64,000 bases of DNA, taken from positions 44,656,734-44,720,733 of the forward strand of contig OY720350.1 in assembly GCA_963082975.1 (NCBI GenBank), read 5' to 3'. This DNA is from Labia minor. Taxonomy: Eukaryota; Arthropoda; Insecta; Dermaptera; Spongiphoridae. How positions within the stretch are numbered: the stretch's first letter is position 1; every line of letters starts with the position of its first letter. Below the pieces are notes generated by a model. That model made no database searches. It saw only the letters and a program-made list of their open reading frames with translations, and was not told the origin of the DNA. Below, piece by piece: positions 46,345-58,290 of this stretch. A program made the translations under genes and the position numbers.

Positions 46345-49300
46345 ATGGATTATCATGCAACATTTAGATTTTTTCATTATTTTAATAAATTAGTTTGTTT
46401 GGATTATCTGCGTATTGATGGGGCACCATTCAATCGGAATTTAAGTATTTCTTTAAAACGAAGCATTCTCCCTTTAATACTATTTCTTATTTTACAAATT
46501 AATAATTGTTATTTATCATTAAAATTCGAATCTACAATTAAAAATATACTACATTTAATAATACACATTTTTATAAGAGTAAGTAATAATTTTTTTTCAC
46601 TAATTAAATTCATTTAATATTCATTTGATTGCTGATTGATTTACTTAATTTCTAATCACCTCAGGATTCAGTTATAGATGACTATTGGATCAATGATATT
46701 TTTTTATAAAGTCATATTTTTTCAGATCATAATAATATTTTTTTTGTAAATGATGTTATTTTGAAATAAGAATTTACTGGGAGTTTGAGATTGCCTTATC
46801 AATGTGAATGTATTTTTTAGGATAATTCCTGGATTATAAACTAAATCTAAAAATAACTTGATAACTAATAAATGAAAATTTTTTTCCTGATCTATTTACA
46901 AACATTATTTTGTAATAATATGAATAATATGTTTTTTAGGAATTTGAACCCATTCTGAGTGTATCATTTATTTTAATAAATATCTGGAAAAGGAAAGAAT
47001 ATTTAAAAATTAATATTAAAATGAATGAGATTGGAATACCGAAGAGTTGGTACAATTACAAATTTATACCCAAATTATATATATTTCCAAAAATTTTGTT
47101 TATGTTATTTTATATTATTGCTGAATCTTTACAACCCAATGTAAGAATTTTTAATGTTTCTCAAATATTCTCGTTTTTATTAAGTATTAAAATCATTATT
47201 ATTATAAATTTTATATAATTCAAAATTTCTCATATATTTTTGAAGTTAATAATACGTATAATAATATTATTTTCTTCAGTCATTTAAAAATAATTCTATT
47301 ACATTATGTAAAGTTTTTCCAGGATTTAATATTTATTTTATTAAGTAGTAACTGCTTTTTAATAAATTTATATGTATTTGGAGAATTAAATAATTTCTAC
47401 ATAAAAATGTTTTATTTGGGGTTACATTTTAAAGAATTTAATGAAAATCTTAAAGAAAGAAAATATTTTTTAAAATCAACTAATCCGGTATTTTCTAAAT
47501 ATTTAACCGTAAATTTCATTTTCATGATTATATTTCACATTTTGAGATTTATCTATTTTCAGTTAGAGTCCAGTTGGTATCATTCAAAACTCTGGGCTCT
47601 TTGTTTGGATATGAACTCTTTTTCAAATCCAAAAATTCTCCTCTTTACAACGAGCACATTTTTTAATATACTTTATTGTTTATATGCATTATTAATTGGA
47701 TCCATTGATGACTTATTACATTATTTATATATGGTATATTGGATCTTAAATTTCATAATTACATTTTTTTTAATCGTCATCGTCTCTGAATGGTGTACTA
47801 ATCAAGTAAGTAGATTATTTTGATTTTGATTTGGAAAGGTCGTGATTATTTTTTTAAGTACTTTAGATATCTAAATTATATCCCCTTCATGCAGTGCTAC
47901 TCAAACCTTACCCTTTGAAGAACCAGTATTATTACTTAAAATATATGATGGACCGCCAGTTATATAATATAAATGAGTAAATAGTAAATAAAACTATATA
48001 TATATTATACAATTTTTTCAATTAAATTTAACAGACTCATTATATATTATATTTAAGTATCTAAATTAAAATTCGAGGACCGGTCAATAAGTCCGTGACT
48101 TTTCGAAATAAACAGGTTTTTAGACAAAAAAGTATTTTAGCTCTATACCAGGGCTAGGCAACCTTTTTCAATAGTCGGGAACATTTCTGAAATAATATAA
48201 CATGGGTGGCCACACTTGGTGATACTTAGAGGCATATTGTTTAAGAGCCAAATTGGAAAAAAATTTTACCTTTTTTTTAATTTTTAGAGCCCTATTGAAA
48301 AAATTGAAAAATAAATCAAAAATGTTTAAAAGCCTGATCGCAAAAACATTTTACCTTTTTTTAAGAGTCATATTGAAAAATAGAAAATGTTACCTTTTTT
48401 TTGTGTCATGAATTTAAATTAATATTATATTTAGTAATAATTTATTACTTAGTAATTTGAATGCGGGCACCCCTACTCTATACACTTCGTCAAATGTTTC
48501 TTAAATTTTTTTTATCTCTTCCAAAAAATAATATTAGTCGAGGACATTAAAATAAGTTGTTTGTTTCATCGTTGGAGTCAAATCTCATTTCTTCAGATTT
48601 GGAAAAAAGAAATAATCACTCGGGGCTAAATCAGGAGAATAGGGGGGATGAGGGAGCAATTCGTATCCCAATATAAATATACATAATATATACAAAGAAA
48701 TATTTATATATATATATAAGACATCTTGTGTATCAAGTTATTTATTTTCAAATGAATTCTGTTGATATTGAAGCAGAAATTCCAACTATATCATAGCTCC
48801 CGGTCAATGGGTCACTTACATTTGACTTCCTTACCTATTCATGTTAAAATAATTACGATGATCGTTTAACAAATCTTTAGACAAAGTTAAAAATCAAAAT
48901 ATTGTGTGTGGATAGAGGTTTTTTTTAATTTTAAGCACATAATCTCTTCTAGCTCAACAGATTTTCATCAGGGTGTCTTCAGCTTGATTTAAGCAATCTA
49001 AAAAATAGAATTTTTTAAGGCAACTAAAAAACAATTTTGTCCTTTCTATTTGTGTCTCTTTTTGAATTTTAAAATGACTTCTTCAAACCCCTCATATATA
49101 ATCCTTGTCTATTCATTTTAGTTAACTTAAGATCAAAAATCAGAATAAATTTGATCCAATAATATTGATAAAATACTTATTCATTTAAGCTAACAAAAAT
49201 TTATATTATTTATAGTTATTGTAAGGTGTGACGATAGAGAGAAGTGTAAATAGTTTCTCTAAATAAAACTTATTTTTTTAGGCTAAAAATACAATAATGA

Positions 49301-49658
49301 TCGTTGATGATTTGTTAATTAATGAAAAAGGAATTTATTTAGATCAGGTTTGTATTGATACATATTAATATAATATATAAAAAGCATTTTCGATATCTAT
49401 TTTTTTTTTAGTTGAAATTATTTTCCAGCTATCTCAGTCACCATAATTTTCAAATTAGAATATGGAATTTATTTCCATTAGATTCATCCTTAATAATGAG
49501 TGTAAATATTTAGTATTTTTATAATAATAAGTATGATCACGTGTTGTATAATTTTTATTATTTTTTAGATGATTGGTACTACTACAAACTACTTAATTAT
49601 ACTTTATCAATTTAACTCTTTATTAGCAGGTCTCAGTAAAAATACATCGAATGATTAG
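46345..49658 (+). CDS. Gustatory receptor, array copy 10 (7 exons, intact)
   Basis: Gr of 362 residues, closest to copy 9; exon 1 differs at only a few residues (MDYHATFRFFHYFNKLVCLD). Exons are 46345-46578, 46940-47140, 47323-47487, 47563-47805, 49282-49347, 49412-49501 and 49569-49658. The exon 2 donor here is an ordinary GTAAGA after CCCAAT, where copies 9 and 12 have GCAAGT. Exon 6 ends SSLIMS before GTAAAT. The C-terminus is MIGTTTNYLIILYQFNSLLA with the long tail ending TSND. Intron 4 is enlarged by a mariner fragment that contains a hAT element. Confidence 0.92.
48065..48700 (-). mobile_element. Mariner fragment in intron 4 of copy 10
   Basis: It starts GAGGACCGGTCAATAAGTCC. The minus strand of about 48590-48670 encodes a piece reading YSPDLAPSDYFF, the third catalytic region of mariner-type transposases. 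The other end is not recognised, and the body is interrupted by a hAT-type element. Confidence 0.7.
48149..48475. mobile_element. hAT-type MITE nested in the mariner fragment
   Basis: The element is 327 bp, beginning CAGGGCTAGGCAACC, with the opposite end reading TAGGGGTGCCCGCATT on the reverse strand. It is flanked by the exact 8-bp duplication CTCTATAC (48141-48148 and 48476-48483). Confidence 0.85.
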
Positions 49659-50430
49659 TTGAATTTAGTAATTAATGATGTTGGGAACATGGATTAGTCA
49701 AAGAAGGATTTTTTTTTTATATTGTGTAAAAATTCAAAGGATGTAGTCATGAGACAAAAATAACAATAATTTTTCTATTATATAAGAATGAAATAAGAAA
49801 TATTATTAATTTTTATCTTATTATTTTCTTAATTTATTGTGCAATAAGATAATTATTTAGTCTCATCTAGAGATATATCGATAAAACTTGACAGGGTGAT
49901 TTATTTGATTACATGTCAATAAGTATTATTCAATTACATAATACTTATTAACTTTATTAAGAAAATTAAAATTGTTTTTTCACAAATTTCTTTTTATTAT
50001 TATTGTATTTATTTGTTATTTATCTTTTAATTCTTACCATTGTAGTTCAATTTATAATTTCATCACGAATTTAGTCCTCAAATGTAGCTTACTGTTACAT
50101 CTTGTGTGTGTTTTTAAATTGTAGTGAGAAATAGTTTTTTTTATACTAGAAACATCTTAATAATAGAGAACACCTATATAATATAATTTGTTTTTTATTT
50201 TATATAAAATTTATTTATAAATTATTTGTTAAGTTATAAGTTTATAGTATAATTTGTATCTTATAATAATAAATAATTTAACACATTCATGGACATATAT
50301 ACCTATTTTAACGTTAATCTCCTTTTTTCGTTTTATTTCTCATCAAATAATCATCTAATATAATAATTTTAATTTTGTCATTCATTTTTTATACCAAATC
50401 AGAGCGAAGTATGTATCGCACCAAAGTAAA
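49659..50430. other. 3' flank of copy 10
   Basis: It resembles the 3' flank of copy 9 (42544-43000) over the first 500 bp, as expected for a duplicated gene. No gene or element is recognised. Confidence 0.5.
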
Positions 50431-50431
50431 T

Positions 50432-51053
50432 AAGTTGACCTGTGGCCTGGTCCGAACCGACCGACGGTTTGAAGTAAATTAATTTCCAGCTACAGAAACA
50501 ATTTCAAATAATTTTAATATATCTATTAATGTAATAAAAAACAGATATGGATACATAAATATTTTTAATTTTATTTTATTTATAATATATATGTAAGACC
50601 AGGCTGTGACGTCATGAATGGCTGGATGACATCATATAATTTTAAATTGAGAAAAAACTAATAAAGATGATTTTTCTCGAGGATAAAACCAATACAAAGT
50701 GCATGATTCGTGGTGATATATAAAAAAATCTCCTCATGGGAAATTTGGTGTGAAAATAACCCTTCCCTTCCTATCATCGATCGCTAATACTACCACTTCC
50801 GGTTTCCGGATTTGCACCAAACGTTGATCAATTCATCCTACTGATGCATTAAGTAAATATACCAAATTTCATCAAAATCGGTTGAGCCGTTCAGGCTATA
50901 CACATCTATACGGACGGACAGACGGACGGACAGACATCATGCTAAAAATACTTTTTTCTGTTAAGAAAATGAATGATTCGTGGAGATATGTAAAAATCTC
51001 CACATGTGAAATTTGGTGTGAAAACAATCCTCCCTTACTATCGTCGGTCGGTA
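50432..51053 (+). repeat. R2 repeat copy d
   Basis: A complete-looking R2 from AAGTTGACCTGTGGCC to CTATCGTCGGTCGGT, without the hAT insertion of copy a. It gives the best view of the uninterrupted R2 (about 620 bp), with both internal direct copies of GTGAAATTTGGTGTGAAAA. Confidence 0.8.
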
Positions 51054-51872
51054 AAAAGGGTTATGTTGCCTCTACGTTACATTTTCAGACCATCTTAGGG
51101 CACTATTATAAGATCAATGTAATATTTACAATCTAATGGTTATTTTCAGGGTCTACACAAACATAGAATGATATTTAATATACATAATAAAATAATACAA
51201 GTATGTTTTTAAAAGAAATATTTTAAATGTTCTACTTTTTAATATTGGTATTTTAAAAACATTATTTTAGGCAAATTTATTAATCAAAAATACAATCTTA
51301 AGTCACTAATGTTCTTTATTTTTAAGCAAACAAAACAATATTAATTGTTTTTTGATGAATTGTCTATTAATTTAAAAGAACCAAAGATCAAGTAAAATTT
51401 AAAAAATTATATTGAAAATATTAATTTTAAAATTCATCTCAAATTCTATTTCTATATTATATATTTCAGTAGTAATTATTTTCAATATCTAGTTTAAGAT
51501 ATTAAGATATTAAGAAAAACGTTATTTTATAAAAATTTTTAATATTTATATTATTCGATAAATTTATTTTATATAACAAACGAAATATAAAAAATTATAT
51601 TATGATAAAATTTGCAACGATTAATAAAACAAAAAGACATTGATTAGTTAATTGGGATAAAAATTAATTATATTAGACTTTTAAATTAATAAAAATTGAT
51701 TAATTTCTAAAAAAAAATATAACACTTAAAATAAAATTAGTTTTTTCATATAAAATTGAATTCTAAATATATCGACATATAAAAAATAATTCATAATTAA
51801 ATAATAAAATAATTTCAATAATAAAAAATTTACTTACAATAAATACCATGTTTGCTGGGTTTGTTTCGAATA

Positions 51873-52121
51873 TTATGTATACGGATGGGTGTCGAGTTTG
51901 ATATTCAAATTATTGCAAGGAATTCGGAAGGCCTGTGGGGGGGGGGGGTAATCTGTGGTCTCTTTTTTTGTGGTGCCATCTTTTGGGCACCCGTTTTCGC
52001 CTGAACCACCATCTAGCGAGTGCAGGCTTTCGAGGTTCACACCATCCCATTTAGCTGAACTACCATTGGTGAAAACCTCTGTTAACGGATGCTCTGTGAT
52101 ATATGATATATATATGCTCAT
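51873..52121 (-). other. Unrecognised G+C-richer segment with minus ORF
   Basis: A minus-strand ORF of 82 codons includes EVFTNGSSAKWDGVNLESLH and ends after a C-run-encoded PPPP stretch (plus-strand G run at about 51937-51948). The base composition is unlike that of the neighbouring DNA. I recognise no domain. It could be a fragment of a retroelement or a captured gene piece; it has no partner exons nearby. Confidence 0.3.
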
Positions 52122-52439
52122 ATTGTATTCAAAAAAAAGGCCAATGACTTGTTGTTTTTTCTCTCGGGGGCATTATAAAAAAATGACCTTCTCTATGCCA
52201 TTTGAGGGGAAAACCTCTCCTACTTCATCGACGCTAGTGCTGATTAATAAGAATTCGTCATTAATTCTAATGCTATAAAATATTATTTATTATATTCAAA
52301 ATGAAAATCTCTCCTGAAATCAATATTTATGCTTCAGAATCCGTTGAAAAAAAAATTAATCGGAGCAATACAAAAGGAGTTAGTTACTAAAAGTAATTAA
52401 TCGTTAATTAATTACAATTAATTACAATTCAATTATATT

Positions 52440-52600
52440 TCTTCTATACCTTCTAGGGATCGATTGAAATATCTATAAAAATTTTCAAAAGTCTATCTCA
52501 ATATTAAGATGATGAAAAATTGATTTCAATTTATCAAAAGAGCGAACAGACAGTAAGATAGAGAGTCAGACGCCAAGTGAAGTTGAGAAGAACGTTGAAA
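52440..52600 (-). repeat. R4 dispersed repeat, minus-strand copy
   Basis: It is the complement of the repeat at 44930: words TTTTCAAAAGTCTATCTCAA, TTATCAAAAGAGCGAACAGA and GACGCCAAGTGAAGTTGAGA. A degraded LINE-tail-like word (CGTGGTTGCTGCGGTGAAGA) follows at about 52651. Confidence 0.6.
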
Positions 52601-52679
52601 TAAAATAGAAATTGGATGGGTATAGCTCAATATATAAAGGGAGACTTGAAACGTGGTTGCTGCGGTGAAGAAATTTCGA

Positions 52680-53080
52680 GTTTTCGAGATAAAAATGATT
52701 AGAGATTGGATATAAATTAGATGGTTATGAATGTCGAAATGTGCAGCCATTAAGTAATTTTTATTGACTAATTCGCTAATTTTTGGTTTTTCTGTTCGGT
52801 TTGGATATAGGGAAATTATTTAATTAATTAATTTTTTAATTTTTCTATATACAACTGAAAAAAACCGAAAATTAGCCGCGCCCTCTGCTGGTCAAACTGA
52901 TAAGAGATGATAGCTAAATGGGATATCAATGGATTTATATCCAATCTTTAATCCTTTTTATCTCGAAAATTAGAAGTTTACCCAAGAATTGCCTAAGGAA
53001 AAAGTTTCTTAGAATTAATCAAAGAATCAACTGGCGAAGTTTCATAAAATTCTGCGAGGTGAGATGTACCTCTAATCAAT
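52680..53080. repeat. Decayed relative of the foldback element at 57285
   Basis: 52800-53060, read on the minus strand, shares TATAAATCCATT, ATTTAGCTA and GACCAGCAGAGGGCG-like words with the middle of the element at 57285-57667. Parts near 52680-52720 are inverted copies of 52930-52975. Confidence 0.5.
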
Positions 53081-53659
53081 ACCTCTTATTATTTATAATA
53101 TTTATAATTTATGAAGAATCAATCTTTAATTATAAATGACAATGTCAATTATCATTAATCTAAAAATACATTGTTATTTTTAATAAAAATAGATGTTTGG
53201 CATGGTAAGATATTTATTAATTATTTATTGATTTTTTATACTGGAAAATGGATTTGTAGAATGCAAAGATTTAAGATAAATATATTAATTAAGTTATAAA
53301 AGAATATTTAAAAAATAATAAAAATAAATAAAATAAAATTTAAAAAATGTATAATTTATTATATGAAACTATAATAGTATTTTATTTGATCGTTGTGTTG
53401 ATTAATTTACCCTTGTTATATATATATAAGTGAATAATCAATTCATTTATAAATTAAAAAACTAATTTCTTTATTATATTAATATAATAAATGTTTTCAA
53501 TTTGTCAATTAAAATAATTTGATTTTTAAGTAATTAACAGAAATTTCGAAGAAGAATGTTTATTTTCATGTTGATTGACTTTCAATAAGTACACTAAATA
53601 ACTCTATTCAATATCTTTATATAAATTTTGAATTTAAATTATAAATATTAAGTTTAAGT

Positions 53660-56600
53660 ATGGATTTTCATTCCACATATAAATATTCTCATTTATTCTA
53701 TAAATGTTTGGCTTTAAATCATATTGTCATTGATGATGAATTATTTCCTACAAAAATGCGAGTTTCTTTAAAATCCAGTTTTATGTCATTAGTATTAATT
53801 TTTCTTATAGAATGTCTATATATCATATTTGCAATGATAGAATTGCCTAATAGTAAAATTTTGTCGAACTATTTAATGGAAACCATTGGAAGGGTAATTA
53901 TTTTCTTTATTTAGTCTTGTAAAGGGTGTTTCTTTTAGAGGTATAGAACTTTAAATTGCAATAAAACAACGATGGATTATATAATCTTGTGGCATTACAT
54001 TTTATATATGATTTCTGGTATATGACCGCCACGGCTGGCTCGGATGTAGTCCAATCTGGACGTCCAATTTTCGATTACTTTTTCGAACATTTGTGGCCGT
54101 ATATCGGTAATAACACGGCGAATGTTGTCTTCCAAATGGTCAAGCGCATAGACCAATGACTTTACATAACCCCACAGAAAGTAGTCTAGCGGTGTTAAAT
54201 CACAAAATCTTGGAGGCCAATTCACAGGTCCAAAACTTGAAATTAGGAGGTCACCAAACGTGTCTTTCAATAAATCGATTGTGGCACGAGCTGTGTGACA
54301 TGTTGCGCCGTCTTGTTAGAACCACAGCTCCTGAACATCATGGGGGATGGACACAGACCCAATTCCGGTGGCGAATGGACTCATTCGGGTCTTCCTCAAT
54401 GCCACGCTCTACAGTAGCAATAGCTTCTTCTGTACGTACCGTTCGGCGTCTCTGGGGATACGAGTTATCATTAAGAGTGGTGCGAAAACGAATGGTTAAT
54501 CGAATTAACTGCTCTGATGGACGGTTTTGTCGACGATAAAATGGACGTAGTGCACGATACGTATTCCGCACAGAACCATTATTTTCGAAATGAAATTGCA
54601 CTATTTGCAAGCGTTGTTCAGGCTTGAGTCTATTCATGATGAATTGCCAAACCAAACTGAGAATAAATCACTTGACAGCTGTTAAATCGGTCGTCAACTT
54701 GAACAGTAATGCCAACTCTATACCTCGAAAAAAAACACCCTTTATAATATTATTAATAATATAATTTCTTATATGTTAATATTAAATATTTATTTACAGT
54801 TAAATGATCCGATAATAAGTTCTCTATTTATTATTATAAACATCTGCAAGCGATATGATTATTTGAAAATTGTAAGAGAAATGAATGCAATTGGATTGCC
54901 TGAAAATTGGGATCAGCATAAAATTTATTTAAATCTTTTTCTTGTCATTAAAATTATTCAAAATATTTTTGATTTTGTTTTTTTATTGTTTAATGATATA
55001 TCTAGTTTTAAAAATGTATATAATATTACTCTTAATTTATACATAAATTATTAATCTCAGACTAAATATTTATATTTTTAGATCAGCTTTATAATAATGT
55101 ATATTTGTTGGCTTACTGCAACATGGGTTATAATTGCTGACTTAAATAATTTCTATATTAAAATTTTCATCATGTACATGCATTTCAAACAATTCAATGA
55201 AAATCTTGAAAAATCTAAAAATTATTCAACGAAAATAAATCCAGTAATAATCTATAGTTAATTTTAAATCCTTATATAGTTATATATAACAATGTTTTTT
55301 GAATTAATTTATTCCAGATTAAATTTAACCATCACCACTTAAAACTTTGGAAGATCATTTCCAAATTAAATTCTTATCAAGGACCAAAACTTGTTCTTTT
55401 TTCTGGTCAGATATTTATTCATTTAATATTTTGTTTATATATTTTAATAATCAATTCGGAACAATTTAAAAAAATATCTTTTTTATTCTTAATAACTTGG
55501 CTCTTGTTTTCTATAACAATTATTGTTCTGAATATTTCAAATTGCCAATGGTGCATTAATGAAGTAAGCTTATTTTTATTTTCTATATTACTTAAAAGTT
55601 TGCTGTGTAGTTACATATATTTCTTTTATAGACTAATCTTTATATATCTTTCTATTCCAAAAATTTTGAGTTTGAGGGAGAGAGGTGGTATGATTTGCGA
55701 GATCGAGGGATGCTGAAAGTAACCACTGCAGGAGTGGCAATTGTGGCTATTCTTTCGGATGGTGGGGAAATATACAGAATTCATACACATTGGTTGGCAC
55801 AATTTAGTGTAGAAAAAATATTGTGTAGAATTATGTAATCTAACTCTAAAACAAGAATTAAATAAAATAGAATATGTAAAATTATTTTTTAATTAACTTA
55901 AATAATAAAATATAATTTGTTTTGTATATTTTATTAAAATTATGAACGTATGCAGAGGAAATATTAGGAAAATATATATCAGGCCAAATCGATCAAATAT
56001 TCTCGTTGAGGCAGATATTAGAAAAAAATGCAAATTCATTATTTCTTTTCACCAATTATTCGTAGACTTTAATAAAGCATATGACTCAATAGACCGGAAT
56101 AACTTTTTCAAATTTTGATCTTAATGGGAATTCCAAAAAAAAAAAAGAAACCAGAACATATGATTCAAATTTGTCTTGAAGATAGTAAAGGAAGAATAAG
56201 ATTCGGAAATCAATTGTCAGAAACTTTCGAAATTCGGAATGGGTTTAAAACAAGGAGACGCACTATCTCACTAATTTTATTTAATTTATTACTGGAATAT
56301 GTGAAATTGTAAAAAAATCAAACGGAATCTAATTAAACAAAAATTCATAGACACGTGGCTAGAATGGGACAGGAAAGAATGGGGAAAAAAATCTATTGGT
56401 GGCGGGGCTGATTGAGATTCGTCCGATTGGAAGACAAAGGACGCGGTGGGTGGACAATGTAGGAAGGGACATGAGAGAGATTGGAGAGGGTAGGGTTTGG
56501 ATGGTTGTGGCTCAGGATAGGGACACATGTGGTTGAACTTTCGAGTTCCGTAGAGCCAAATAGATAGAAAGATAGATTTATTTGTGTATTTACATTATCA

Positions 56601-57015
56601 TAATTTAATTCTTTGATATTGATATTTTTAGGCTAATAGAACAATTATAATTGTTAATGAATTGTCGATAAATGCAAAAGGGCCTTACTTGGATGAAGTA
56701 ATCTTTATCGTGAATTAATCTTGAAAAATATATAGTTAGAATTAGATTTTAATTATTTTTTTTTTTTATATTTCAGTTGCAATTATTTTCAAATCATTTA
56801 CAACATCGTGATTTCAGTGTTGATTGTTGGAATTTATTTCCATTCGATTCAAAATTATTATTTATGGTAAATATTTTATATTTTGAAAATCATTCATTCA
56901 TATAATAATAAACTTAAATTCTTTGTATATTTTATAATTTTAGATATTTGGAACAATTACAAGCTACTTAATAATTCTCTATCAATTTAACATGGTTGGG
57001 CATTCGTTACATTGA
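53660..57015 (+). CDS. Gustatory receptor, array copy 11 (7 exons, intact, mariner in intron 1)
   Basis: Sister of copy 8, 361 residues. Exons are 53660-53893, 54800-55015, 55082-55243, 55318-55563, 56632-56697, 56777-56866 and 56944-57015. Exon 1 (MDFHSTYKYSHLFYKCLALN) and exon 2 (INICKRYDYLKIVREMNAIG) are almost the same as in copy 8. Exon 3 ends CCA|GTAATA where others have CCG|GTA. Exon 5 has IVNELSINAKGPYLDE, changing the usual VDEL to VNEL. Exon 7 begins with ATA (IFGTITSYLIILYQFN) in place of ATG. Intron 1 was enlarged by a mariner, and intron 4 by a LINE copy. Confidence 0.92.
53922..54742 (-). mobile_element. Internally deleted mariner-like element in intron 1 of copy 11
   Basis: The ends are AAGGGTGTTTCTTTTAGAGG and, on the reverse strand, AAGGGTGTTTTTTTTCGAGG, with TA on both sides (53920-53921 and 54743-54744). 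Minus-strand ORFs hold an N-terminal helix-turn-helix-like part (KPEQRLQIVQFHFENNGSVR, to 54655) and a C-terminal part (WPPRFCDLTPLDYFLWGYVK, 53995-54270). The region between them, with most of the catalytic core, is missing. Length is 821 bp. Intron 1 of copy 8 lacks it, giving an empty-site comparison. Confidence 0.92.
55960..56580 (+). mobile_element. Internally deleted LINE copy in intron 4 of copy 11
   Basis: It is the same family as 42990-44205. The reverse-transcriptase start (FVDFNKAYDSIDR near 56069, ILMGIPKK, then KQGDALS) is joined near 56346 directly to the end region (AGACACGTGGCTAGAATGGG, about 56347). The tail is CTTTCGAGTTCCGTAGAGCC, then ATAGATAGAAAGATAGA. Multiple stops. Confidence 0.85.
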
Positions 57016-57284
57016 TTTAGAAAAATGTATATTAATAAAGAATTAAATCTGATTCAATAGTTTGAAATTTAATAAAAATAAAAAATTTCTAAAATTAATG
57101 TGAATTATACTAATACAAACTTTTTAAATATTAAATAGATCATTTTTTTTGGTAAAAATTTTGTATATAATATATAAAATTTTTTATTAAACTGTAATTA
57201 TTAAACCATAATAAAATTTATTAGTAATATTTATTATTTTAACGAATTATTTTATTTGTATTTTATCAATTTAATTGACTTTTC
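57016..57284. other. 3' flank of copy 11
   Basis: A+T-rich; nothing recognised other than AATAAA-like words after the stop. Confidence 0.4.
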
Positions 57285-57667
57285 GGGAATTGTTTACAAA
57301 ACGGGAAGCTTCAGGGATTTGAATGAAACTTTGCCAGTGGATTCCTTTTTTAATTCCAAAGAAACTTTCCTCATGCAATATTTCTTGGTCTCTTTTACGA
57401 AATAAAAATTATTAAAATTTGCATATAAATCCATTAACATTCAATTTAGCTACCATGTTATATTATTTGGCCAGCAGAAGGTATCACTAATTTTCAGATT
57501 TTTCTTTCAGTTCGTTGTTTCTGTCAAATTTTAATAATTTTTATCTCATAAACTAGAAGAAACAGAGAAATATTGCATAAGGAAAGTTTCTTTGGAATTA
57601 AAAAATGAATTCACAAGTTCAGGTTTCATTCAAATCCCTGAAACTTCCCGTTTTGTAAACAATTACC
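57285..57667. mobile_element. Foldback DNA element with 8-bp target duplication
   Basis: Terminal inverted repeats of about 45 bp begin GGGAATTGTTTACAAAACGG on the left and GGTAATTGTTTACAAAACGG on the reverse strand at the right. An exact 8-bp duplication GACTTTTC flanks it (57277-57284 and 57668-57675). It is 383 bp and non-coding. The class is uncertain; 8-bp duplications occur in hAT, P and Merlin elements. Confidence 0.88.
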
Positions 57668-57989
57668 GACTTTTCAATTAAGATAATATATTAATTTTAA
57701 TAAATCAAATTAACCATAAAAATTTCAAAAGAAGAATAATTTTTAATTAAACACTCGGAAATATTTCAAGTTTATTGATAAACAATTTTGATTTAGGAGC
57801 ACATCAATTTCACAACTCAAATATCTTCTCATTGAATGAGTTTAATAGTTAATTTTTTCTTTCGTATGGAATAAAATACGTACATTAAATTTTCATGGAA
57901 TTATAAATTTATAAATAAATTCATGACGGTCTAAAATGTTTTTATTAATTATATTAATTAGTATTATATTTAAATTAATAATAATGTAT

Positions 57990-58290
57990 GAATAATTAGA
58001 GTAATTTAAAATATTTACATTATATATTTAAATTTCTGGGGTTAATTCATGTCCAAATTAGCGGGGAACCTTTTCAATGAAAAATAGGAGGGTATTTTTC
58101 CTAAACAATTAATCTCTTTGTAATTAATATATAAATTAAGTTATTAATATTAAACACATACATTAATTTATTGATATTAATAATAGTTTTCATTTAATAT
58201 TAATATTCAATAAAATAATATATTTTATTTTTATTTTTATAAATGGTATAATTACAAACTATATATATAGTAATTATATAGTTATTATTC
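57990..58290 (+). pseudogene. Decayed Gr remnant after copy 11
   Basis: From about 58028 the reading KFLGLIHVQISGEPFQ then a stop is recognisable as exon 1 (family KFLGLNHIVIDGEPFQ). ATTACAAACTATATATATAG near 58252 recalls exon 7. The segment and its downstream flank (TTTATTGATCCCATTTTA at about 58387) are co-linear with the remnant at 34040 and its flank (TTTATTGATCCCACTTTA). Confidence 0.6.

Larger units (their letters stand above)
51327..53235 (+). pseudogene. Scattered Gr fossil (exons 5, 6 and 7)
   Basis: An exon 5 remnant (about 51327-51391) reads roughly AKQNNINCFLMNCLLI in frame 1 and TILIV-DELSINLKE with one frame break, followed by a GTAAAA donor. The start of an exon 6 (TTTCAG then TAGTAATTATTTTCAA) is at about 51464-51490. 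An exon 7 trace (TAG|ATGTTTGGCATGGTAAGATA) starts at 53192. Intervening DNA contains other repeats. The intron after exon 5 is similar to that of copies 7 and 8, so it may descend from a copy 8-like gene. Confidence 0.6.

Noticed and set aside
53995..54655. Host gene on the minus strand between exons 1 and 2 of copy 11
   Set aside because: WPPR..DLTPLDYFLWGY and the N-terminal part are mariner-type transposase, bounded by TIRs with TA duplications.
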